Assembly: GCA_964534705.1 (NCBI GenBank)
Contig: CAZHPY010000056.1
Span: 1-10,872, forward strand
DNA: 10,872 nucleotides
Direction: 5' to 3'
Source of the DNA: CAZHPY01 sp964534705
GTDB taxonomy: Bacteria > Omnitrophota > Gorgyraeia > 2-01-FULL-45-10
In this document: piece by piece, positions 4,848-10,872 of the stretch
Numbering within the stretch: the stretch's first letter is position 1
Layout: each line of letters opens with the position of its first letter
The notes under the pieces: generated by a model
Told to the model about the DNA's origin: nothing
The model's database searches: none
Seen by the model: only the letters and a program-made list of their open reading frames with translations
Position numbers and translations under genes: made by a program

Positions 4848-5345
4848 ATGGAACTATTAAAGCTTTTAGACGCCAACCAGCTCGTTGCGCAGATAATCAG
4901 CTTTCTGATACTGTTTTTTATCTTGCGCGCATTGGTATGGAAGCGTTTCCTGCAGCTCCTGGATACCAGGAAGGAGCGGATCTCCTCGGAGTTCAAGAAC
5001 ATAGAAGAGTCCAAGGCAGAGGCCGCAAAGCTGAGGTCTGATTATGAAAGCCGCATGGAAAATATAGACCAGATAGCCAGGACAAAGATCGAAGAGGCTG
5101 TGTCCGAAGGCAAAAGGATAGCCGAAGAGATAAGGGAGAATGCCAATGCGGAAGCCCTGCAGATAATCAAAAAGACGGATGAGGCCCTGAAGGCGGAGAT
5201 GGCCCGCGCAAGAGAAGAATACAGGGATGAGATAGTCGATATTGCCTTATTGGCAGCCGAGAAGGTCGTAGAAGAAAAACTTACCGAAGAAGAAGACAGG
5301 AAGATAGCGGAAGATTTTTTAAATAAACTCGATAGGATCCCATGA
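4848..5345 (+). CDS. atpF: ATP synthase subunit b (peripheral stalk)
   Basis: A 165-residue protein with one N-terminal membrane helix (about residues 11-31), followed by WKRFLQLLDTRKERI and a long charged coiled coil rich in Glu, Lys, Arg and Ala up to about residue 145. It forms the stator dimer that joins subunit a to delta and F1. The segment RKERISSEFKNIEESKAEA (41-59) is characteristic. The length matches the family. Only one b-type gene is present, so a homodimer is expected rather than a b/b' pair. The ribosome site is weak (GGTAAG), and the start is 3 bases after atpE. Its TGA overlaps the atpH ATG as ATGA. Confidence 0.93.
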   Translation: MELLKLLDANQLVAQIISFLILFFILRALVWKRFLQLLDTRKERISSEFKNIEESKAEAAKLRSDYESRMENIDQIARTKIEEAVSEGKRIAEEIRENANAEALQIIKKTDEALKAEMARAREEYRDEIVDIALLAAEKVVEEKLTEEEDRKIAEDFLNKLDRIP

Positions 5346-5878
5346 CGCTGATAGGAAGATATGCAGAGGGGTTTCTGGAATACGCAAAGGAGACCATCGG
5401 CTTTGAAAGGGCCCTGGAAGAGTTGAGGGCGGCAAAGGACGTATTTCGCAAAAACCCCGACTTTAAGGAATTTTTGGAAAACCCCGCTATTAATTATATT
5501 GAGAAATGCCGCATGATAGATAGCGCTCTTAGAGAGGTATTTTCGCAGGAGATGCGGGATTTTATGAAACTTCTATTAAAGAAAGAACGCATAGCAATAT
5601 TCAATAATATAGTAGAGTATGCCAGGATAAAATATGCGCATGGGGAGAAAACAACGGCAGTGCTATATACGACGTATATGATGAGCACCGGTTTTTTGGA
5701 AAAATTCAAGAAAACGCTGGAAGATAAATTACATGTCGGCCTGCAGCTTTATATAGACCTGACCCCCGAGATACTGGGCGGCGTCCGTGTTGTATTCGGC
5801 AACAAAATACTGGATGGTTCGGTAAAAAAACGTTTTGAAGACCTGAAGCGGAAATTAACAGCCTTAAAGGTGGCGTAA
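5342..5878 (+). CDS. atpH: ATP synthase subunit delta
   Basis: A 178-residue F1 subunit that caps the alpha subunits and binds the b stalk. It opens with RYAEGFLEYAKE, matching the usual RYAxALFxxA pattern. The N-terminal domain is helical, with NPDFKEFLENPAI at about 38-50. The C-terminal signature is EILGGVRVVFGNKILDGSVKKR at roughly 144-165, matching the family pattern of GG, then G, then DGSV. It starts in an ATGA overlap with atpF, with AGGA just upstream, and stops one base before atpA. The length is normal. Confidence 0.93.
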   Translation: MTLIGRYAEGFLEYAKETIGFERALEELRAAKDVFRKNPDFKEFLENPAINYIEKCRMIDSALREVFSQEMRDFMKLLLKKERIAIFNNIVEYARIKYAHGEKTTAVLYTTYMMSTGFLEKFKKTLEDKLHVGLQLYIDLTPEILGGVRVVFGNKILDGSVKKRFEDLKRKLTALKVA

Positions 5879-5879
5879 A

Positions 5880-7400
5880 ATGGGATTTAGACCGGAAGAA
5901 GTAACATCTATAATAAAAAAAGAACTCGAAAAGTATAAGACGCGGCTGAGGATGGAATCCGTCGGGACCGTCCTACAGGTCGGCGATGGTATTGCGCTCG
6001 CGTATGGGCTGGACGATGTCATGTCCGGAGAGCTTGTACAATTCTCAAGCAATGTTACCGGCATGGTCTCTAATCTTGAGGAAGAGAGCGTCGGTATCAT
6101 TATATTCGGCGATGAAAAGACCATAAAAGAAGGCGATACGGTAAAGAGGACATACAAAGTTGCGGAGGTGCCTGTCGGAGAAGCGCTGTTAGGGCGCGTT
6201 GTCAATGCCCTGGGCGTGCCGGTAGATGGTAAAGGCGAGATAAAGAGCCACAGGTTCCGTCCTATAGAAGCAAGATCGCCGACAGTTGTTCAACGTCAGC
6301 CGGTCAAGGAGCCTTTGCAGACAGGCATAAAAGCCATAGATTCCATGATACCTATAGGCAGGGGGCAGCGCGAACTTATAATAGCGGACAGGCAGACAGG
6401 TAAAACGTCGATCGTTATCGATACGATAATAAACCAGAAAAATAAGGGCGTGAACTGTATATATGTAGCTATCGGACAGAAAATGTCGAACATAGTAGCC
6501 GTCAAAGAGACCCTCGAACAGTACGGAGCGATGGAATATACCACTATAGTTAACGCCTCCTCGCGTTCCGCAGCATCTTCCCAGTATATTGCCCCTTTTG
6601 CGGGATGCGCCATAGGAGAAGAGTTCCTGCATACGGGAAGGCATGCCCTTGTCATATATGACGACTTATCCAAACACGCCCAGGCATACAGGCAGCTATC
6701 GCTGCTGCTGCGCAGGCCGCCTGGCAGGGAAGCATACCCGGGCGACATATTTTACCTCCATGCAAGGCTATTGGAACGGGCCGCTAAGCTTACGGATGAA
6801 TTAGGAGGAGGTTCGCTTACCGCCATACCTATTATTGAAACCCAGGCCGGCGACATAACGAGCTATATACCGACGAACGTCATATCTATCACAGATGGGC
6901 AGATATATCTTGAAAACGACCTCTTCTACGCGGGCGTGAGGCCCGCCATAGATGTCGGGCTTTCTGTTTCGCGTGTAGGCGGTAGCGCGCAGACAAAGGC
7001 AATGAAACAGGTCGCGGGCAGGCTAAGGCTCGATCTTGCGCAATACAGGGAGCTCCTGGCATTTACGCGGTTTGGCGCGGAACTCGACAAGACCACGCAG
7101 GCGCAGCTTACGCGCGGGGAACGCATGGTCGAGATCCTTAAGCAGGGACAGCATGAAACGCTCCCTGTTTCAAAACAGGTGCTTATAATATACGCGGGAA
7201 CGAACGGATACCTCGACGACCTGCCGCTGGCTTCCATAAAAAAATTTGAAGCCGAATTTTTCAACTATATAGATAAGCAGCATCCGGACATTGCGATAGA
7301 GATCGAGACGAAGCATGTATTAAGCGAAGATCTTATGCTTAAGATGAACAATATAATAGCTACGTTCAAGGAAGATTTCAAGAAACACAATAAATTATGA
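5880..7400 (+). CDS. atpA: ATP synthase subunit alpha (F1)
   Basis: A 506-residue nucleotide-binding, non-catalytic F1 subunit of normal length. The beta-barrel domain occupies about 1-95. The P-loop is ADRQTGKT (169-176, K175, T176). In almost all alpha subunits the first residue is glycine, so A169 is unusual. The codon is gcg, so this is not an ambiguous reading. The acidic Walker B strand is HALVIYDDL (255-263). The arginine finger that reaches the catalytic site of beta is R365 in SVSRVGG (E. coli R376). The C-terminal helical domain follows, with LAQYRELLAF. The start is one base after the atpH stop, and the TGA overlaps the atpG start as ATGA. Confidence 0.97.
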   Translation: MGFRPEEVTSIIKKELEKYKTRLRMESVGTVLQVGDGIALAYGLDDVMSGELVQFSSNVTGMVSNLEEESVGIIIFGDEKTIKEGDTVKRTYKVAEVPVGEALLGRVVNALGVPVDGKGEIKSHRFRPIEARSPTVVQRQPVKEPLQTGIKAIDSMIPIGRGQRELIIADRQTGKTSIVIDTIINQKNKGVNCIYVAIGQKMSNIVAVKETLEQYGAMEYTTIVNASSRSAASSQYIAPFAGCAIGEEFLHTGRHALVIYDDLSKHAQAYRQLSLLLRRPPGREAYPGDIFYLHARLLERAAKLTDELGGGSLTAIPIIETQAGDITSYIPTNVISITDGQIYLENDLFYAGVRPAIDVGLSVSRVGGSAQTKAMKQVAGRLRLDLAQYRELLAFTRFGAELDKTTQAQLTRGERMVEILKQGQHETLPVSKQVLIIYAGTNGYLDDLPLASIKKFEAEFFNYIDKQHPDIAIEIETKHVLSEDLMLKMNNIIATFKEDFKKHNKL

Positions 7401-8254
7401 CGCAGGACATATCTACGGTAAAGGCGAGGATGCGCAGTGTAAAGAACATCCGCAAGATCACGCGGGCCATGGAAATGGTGTCCATGGTAAAATTGAACCG
7501 TGTCCGGTCATCGCTTTTTTCCATGCGCAATTATTTCGGCAAGATCGAATCGATCCTTAACGATTTTTTAGCGCATACAGGTTATGTTTCGCACCCTTTT
7601 CTCGAAGAACGCGCAAAGAGCGGCAAGGTAGGGCTGTGTGTAATAACATCGGATACAGGATTGTGCAGTGTCTATAACGACGCGGTGATAAAGGCTTCCG
7701 GGATATTCATTGAAAAATTCCGTAAGGAGAACGTCAGGCTTGTTACGGTCGGGAAAGAAGGCCATGAATATTTCAAGAGGCATGAGTTTTTGATAAAGGC
7801 GTCTTATCTGGACCTGCACGGCCGTTATTCCCCTAAGCTGTCCTGCGCAATAGTAAAAGACCTGACAAATCTTTTTCTGAGCCATGAAGTGGATGAGGTA
7901 TATCTGGCTTATACGCATTTCGAATCGACCCTGCGCCACAAGCCGAGAGTGGAAAAATTCGTTAATATAAAATTCACCGCAGGCGACTATAAGGATTATC
8001 TTATACTGGAACCGGATATTAACGGCGTGGCTGATGCGCTTATACCGAAGTATCTATGTGAAAAGCTCCATCTTACCCTCCTCGAAGCTCTTACATCGGA
8101 GCATGCGGCAAGGATGTTCGCCATGAAGACGGCGACCGATAACGCGGATGATCTGATGGATGAATTAACACTTTTAAGGAACAAAGCCCGGCAGGCCGCG
8201 ATAACCAAGGAAGTCATTGAGATCGCGTCCGGCGCGGAAGCTATGAAGGAATAA
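7397..8254 (+). CDS. atpG: ATP synthase subunit gamma (rotor shaft)
   Basis: A 285-residue central-stalk subunit. The N-terminal helix contains the family pattern VKARMRSVKNIRKITRAMEMV, and the C-terminal helix ends with NKARQAAITKEVIEIASGA. These form the antiparallel coiled coil that turns inside the alpha-beta hexamer. The globular Rossmann-like middle includes VGLCVITSDTGLCSVYN (about 73-89), where many homologues read SDRGLCG-N; T in place of R is a small variation. Length is normal. Translation is probably coupled to atpA through the ATGA overlap, because no ribosome site is visible. The atpD start follows 3 bases after the stop. Confidence 0.95.
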   Translation: MTQDISTVKARMRSVKNIRKITRAMEMVSMVKLNRVRSSLFSMRNYFGKIESILNDFLAHTGYVSHPFLEERAKSGKVGLCVITSDTGLCSVYNDAVIKASGIFIEKFRKENVRLVTVGKEGHEYFKRHEFLIKASYLDLHGRYSPKLSCAIVKDLTNLFLSHEVDEVYLAYTHFESTLRHKPRVEKFVNIKFTAGDYKDYLILEPDINGVADALIPKYLCEKLHLTLLEALTSEHAARMFAMKTATDNADDLMDELTLLRNKARQAAITKEVIEIASGAEAMKE

Positions 8255-8257
8255 TAT

Positions 8258-9661
8258 ATGGCATATGGTGAGATAATACAGGTAATAGGCCCGGTTGTTG
8301 ATATTGTATTTCCTGAGGGCGAGACGCCCCAGATATTTGACGCTTTAAAGGTCGAAGACCCTAACGCTAAAATAGACCTTACGCTGGAAGTAGAACAGCT
8401 GACGGGTAATTTTACCGCCAGATGCGTTGCATTGGGCCCGACAGACGGCCTTGCGCGCGGCATGAAAGTAAAGGACCTCAGCGAGCCTATAACGGTCCCG
8501 ATAGGCGAACAGACCATGGGCAGGATGTTTAACCTGCTGGGAGAGACTATCGACGGGAAAGGCCCTGTCAAGGACCCGTCAAAACGTTCCCCGATCCACA
8601 GGCTGCCGCCTTCGTTCCAGGAGCAGGTCCCTGTCTCATCGATGCTGGAGACGGGCCTGAAGGTCATCGATCTCATGGCGCCGTATCCAAAAGGCGGCAA
8701 GATAGGGCTTTTCGGCGGCGCAGGCGTAGGGAAGACGGTCATAGTAATGGAGCTTATAAGGACCATTGCTGCGGAACACGGCGGAGTTTCCGTATTCGGC
8801 GGCGTGGGCGAAAGGACAAGGGAAGGGAATGAGCTTTGGCTCGAACTGAATAAGTCGGGCGTAATAAACAAGACGGCCCTTGTTTTCGGAGAAATGAGCG
8901 AACCGCCCGGGGCAAGGTTCCGGGTAGCCCTGTCAGCGTTGACGATGGCCGAATATTTCCGCGATGAGCAGGGCCTCGACGTCCTTTTATTTATCGATAA
9001 TATCTACAGGTTTGTCCAGGCAGGCTCTGAAGTATCCACTCTCCTTGGCAGGATGCCGTCGGCGGTAGGATACCAGCCCAGCCTTGCGACAGAAATGGCC
9101 CAACTCCAGGAAAGGATAGTATCGACTAAGAGGGGCTCCATAACCAGTGTCCAGGCAGTCTATGTCCCGGCCGACGACCTTACGGATCCGGCTGTCGCCA
9201 CGACGTTCTCTCACCTGGATGCCAGGCTGGTCCTCTCGCGCCAGATATCAGAGCTGGGCATTTATCCCGCGGTAGATCCGCTGGATTCCGCGTCCCGCAT
9301 AATGGACCCGAAGATAGTCGGAGATGAGCATTACAATACCGCGCTTGGCGTTCAAAGGGTCCTGCAGCGTTATAAGGAGCTGCGGGATATCATATCGATA
9401 CTCGGTCTGGATGAATTGTCGGATGAAGACAAGCTCACAGTGTCACGGGCTAGAAAGATCCAGAAATTTTTCTCCCAGCCATTTTTCGTAGCGGAGACCT
9501 TTACGGGAATAAAGGGAAAATACGTAAAATTGCAGGACACTATAAAGGGTTTCCGCATGATAATAGAAGGCGAGCTTGATGCCGTGCCGGAGCAGGCGTT
9601 TTATATGACCGGCGGCATTGAAGAAGTCATTGAAAAAGCAAGATCTCTTAAAGGCATATGA
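8258..9661 (+). CDS. atpD: ATP synthase subunit beta (F1, catalytic)
   Basis: A 467-residue catalytic subunit of normal length. The P-loop is GGAGVGKT (153-160, K159, T160). The catalytic glutamate is E185 in GVGERTREGNE. Walker B is VLLFIDNIY (242-250, D247). The family block GRMPSAVGYQP lies at 264-274. The helical lever DELSDED at 385-391 matches the DELSEED motif. One block usually read as GQMNEPPGAR is GEMSEPPGAR here (211-220), with E212 and S214. All residues needed for ATP synthesis are present. The ribosome site AAGGA (8246-8250) is 7 bases before the ATG. The stop overlaps atpC as ATGA. Confidence 0.98.
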   Translation: MAYGEIIQVIGPVVDIVFPEGETPQIFDALKVEDPNAKIDLTLEVEQLTGNFTARCVALGPTDGLARGMKVKDLSEPITVPIGEQTMGRMFNLLGETIDGKGPVKDPSKRSPIHRLPPSFQEQVPVSSMLETGLKVIDLMAPYPKGGKIGLFGGAGVGKTVIVMELIRTIAAEHGGVSVFGGVGERTREGNELWLELNKSGVINKTALVFGEMSEPPGARFRVALSALTMAEYFRDEQGLDVLLFIDNIYRFVQAGSEVSTLLGRMPSAVGYQPSLATEMAQLQERIVSTKRGSITSVQAVYVPADDLTDPAVATTFSHLDARLVLSRQISELGIYPAVDPLDSASRIMDPKIVGDEHYNTALGVQRVLQRYKELRDIISILGLDELSDEDKLTVSRARKIQKFFSQPFFVAETFTGIKGKYVKLQDTIKGFRMIIEGELDAVPEQAFYMTGGIEEVIEKARSLKGI

Positions 9662-9903
9662 AATTATTCGACCTTAGCATAACTACGCAGGAAAAAACCT
9701 TATATCACGGCAGGGCGTCATCATTGATCGCCCCTTCCACCCTCGGTTATCTTGGAGTCTGGGCTGACCACGCACCGCTAATAGCTACGCTGGCAAAAGG
9801 CAGGATCACATTAAGAGAGGATTCAAACGAGCAGAAGGTATTTGAATCTAAGGACGGCGGCGTGCTGGAAATAATGAATAATAACGTTACTATCCTCTTA
9901 TAG
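9658..9903 (+). CDS. atpC: ATP synthase subunit epsilon, short form without C-terminal domain
   Basis: An 81-residue protein equal to the N-terminal beta-sandwich of epsilon. Family features present are GYLGVWADHAPLIATLAKGRI (30-50) and the closing strand GGVLEIMNNNVTILL (67-81). Usual bacterial epsilon continues for about 50 more residues as a helical hairpin that inhibits ATP hydrolysis. Here a TAG stop comes exactly where that segment would start. No continuation resembling the helical domain is found in the other two frames downstream, so this is not a simple frameshift. Naturally short epsilon subunits are known, for example in green sulfur bacteria (Chlorobium). The sandwich should still bind gamma and the c ring. 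It is the last gene of the operon, 11 bases from the stop of the convergent permease gene, and no terminator is evident. Confidence 0.93.
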   Translation: MKLFDLSITTQEKTLYHGRASSLIAPSTLGYLGVWADHAPLIATLAKGRITLREDSNEQKVFESKDGGVLEIMNNNVTILL

Positions 9904-9914
9904 AAATACCGCTG

Positions 9915-10872
9915 TTATTTATTCATCAGCCCTAACTGCAGCAAAAGCAGTATATGAGCCAGGATGAGCCCGGGTATTGCAATGGCAATACCCACTTTAA
10001 GCCATTCCCAAAAAGATATCTGGCATGCCTTGCAGCGCTCAAGCGCTCCCACAGCTACTATATTCGCGGTGCTTCCTATAATAGTAAGGTTCCCCAGGAT
10101 GGTCGATCCGAACAGGATAGCCCACCACAAAGGAAATACGTTGACACCCATTGCTCCTATGTCTTTTATGATAGGTATGAAAGTTGCCACTGCCAGGACG
10201 TTATCCATTACGGACGTCAATGCGCCGGATGCCCATATGCATATACCCATGAGTAATGGAACATTATTGCCGGCGCCTGCCGATATATTTTTAGCTATTA
10301 CGGATGTTACGCCCTGGTAAGCCAGGGTGCCGACGGATGCAAAAAGGAATAAAAAGAAAGAGAGCGTCCACCAGTCAACCTTCTTTTCCACTATATCACG
10401 CGCATGCTTATGCCCGAGGAGTAACGCGACAGCCGCCCCTATTATTGATGTACCCAGGAGCATGGTATTTTTTGCGAGGCCAAGCATGTGTTCTATGTGT
10501 GAATGTAAGACAAGGCACGAGATGACACATGCGAATACGATACCCGACACAATAGCGTCTTTCGGCATGATCGCTTTTTCAGGGATGGCATCTTTTATAG
10601 CTTTTTCCTTCTTATGGCCCTGCATCGCGTTATGGAGCTCTTTTATGGGCTTTGAATAATATACGAAGAACAGCAGTATGGTCGCTACCAGGACTATGAA
10701 GGATATCGGCGTCGCCCATCTTATAAAATCCATAAAGCTAAGGCCGCTGCGCATGGCTATTATGATACCTATGGGATTTCCGATAACGGTTGCGCTTGAA
10801 CCTATGTTCGTAGCGAATACTATCATGATAATAAAAGGAATAGGGTGCAATTTATACCTGTTGGTTATATTG
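9915..10872 (-). CDS. Ion transporter (IT) superfamily permease, ArsB/NhaD/CitMHS-like, partial
   Basis: The C-terminal 318 residues of a polytopic membrane protein. The frame stays open to the right edge, so the true start lies outside the window. The TTG at 10850 is internal, because codons upstream read on as NITNRYK. Two related half-motifs are visible. One is NIGSSATVIGNPIGIII near the left of the visible part, and the other is GNLTIIGSTANIVAVGALERC near the C-terminus. This pair of N-x-G-rich segments, one per half, is characteristic of ion-transporter superfamily permeases such as ArsB, NhaD and the SLC13/CitMHS group. A charged loop near the middle (KKEKAIKDAIPEKAIMPKDA) separates the halves. 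Substrates in the family include arsenite, sodium/proton and dicarboxylates, and the sequence does not decide between them. It is convergent with atpC. Confidence 0.85.
   Translation of the reverse strand, partial: NITNRYKLHPIPFIIMIVFATNIGSSATVIGNPIGIIIAMRSGLSFMDFIRWATPISFIVLVATILLFFVYYSKPIKELHNAMQGHKKEKAIKDAIPEKAIMPKDAIVSGIVFACVISCLVLHSHIEHMLGLAKNTMLLGTSIIGAAVALLLGHKHARDIVEKKVDWWTLSFFLFLFASVGTLAYQGVTSVIAKNISAGAGNNVPLLMGICIWASGALTSVMDNVLAVATFIPIIKDIGAMGVNVFPLWWAILFGSTILGNLTIIGSTANIVAVGALERCKACQISFWEWLKVGIAIAIPGLILAHILLLLQLGLMNK

Noticed and set aside
9932..9950. CTGC...GCAG hairpin just past the atp operon as terminator
   Set aside because: The stem has only four pairs and no U-tract on either strand.
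9904..9990. A frameshifted C-terminal domain of epsilon after its stop
   Set aside because: All three frames downstream give short unrelated peptides, and the DNA is the end of the convergent permease gene.
1..10872. CRISPR arrays, insertion sequences or prophage genes
   Set aside because: No regularly spaced repeats, transposase or phage-type proteins are visible on either strand.

Overview
The window carries one complete F-type ATP synthase operon (3527-9903, + strand) in the order atpI-B-E-F-H-A-G-D-C. It is flanked by a three-gene envelope/transport operon, a tRNA-Thr gene with structured intergenic DNA, a very small cysteine-rich gene on the minus strand, and the 3' part of an ion/anion permease gene. 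The proteins are bacterial, with Gram-negative features: an exported Spy/CpxP-like protein with a signal peptide. The combination of a complete atpI-to-atpC operon, an epsilon subunit without its C-terminal domain, and heavy use of ATA and AGG codons suggests an uncultured lineage such as Omnitrophota or a neighbouring PVC-type phylum. That placement is an impression from protein style, not something proved here.

Layout. 24-308 encodes a 94-residue two-helix membrane protein of unknown function. 309-740 has no convincing protein gene. It holds a good sigma70-type promoter (318-346), about 185 nt of predicted structured RNA ending in a terminator-like hairpin (498-537), a tRNA-Thr(CGU) with encoded CCA (543-618), and a 95-nt nearly complete palindrome (620-714). 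741-3228 is a tight operon of a Spy/CpxP-like periplasmic protein, an RNase Z-like metallo-beta-lactamase-fold hydrolase and an MFS exporter. 3237-3410 (minus) is a 57-residue protein with two identical CC-x2-C-x5-C modules, which a minimum-length ORF search would miss. Between it and the ATP synthase operon lie back-to-back promoters. The atp operon then runs to 9903 with ATGA overlaps or gaps of a few bases everywhere except a 99-nt structured gap before atpE. A convergent permease of the ArsB/NhaD/CitMHS type ends 11 bases after atpC and runs off the right edge.

How it works together. AtpI helps c-ring assembly. Subunits a, b and c form the membrane proton path, and delta, alpha, gamma, beta and epsilon form F1 and the stalks. 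The c subunit lacks the usual sodium ligands, so proton coupling is expected. The strongest ribosome binding site in the operon lies before atpE, matching the need for many c subunits. Epsilon stops at the end of its beta-sandwich, so the C-terminal helical brake on ATP hydrolysis is absent.

Most unusual points: the duplicated-module cysteine protein, the orphan structured RNA in front of tRNA-Thr, the long palindrome after it, the repeat-built switch-like leader of atpE, the truncated epsilon, and an alanine replacing the first P-loop glycine of AtpA.
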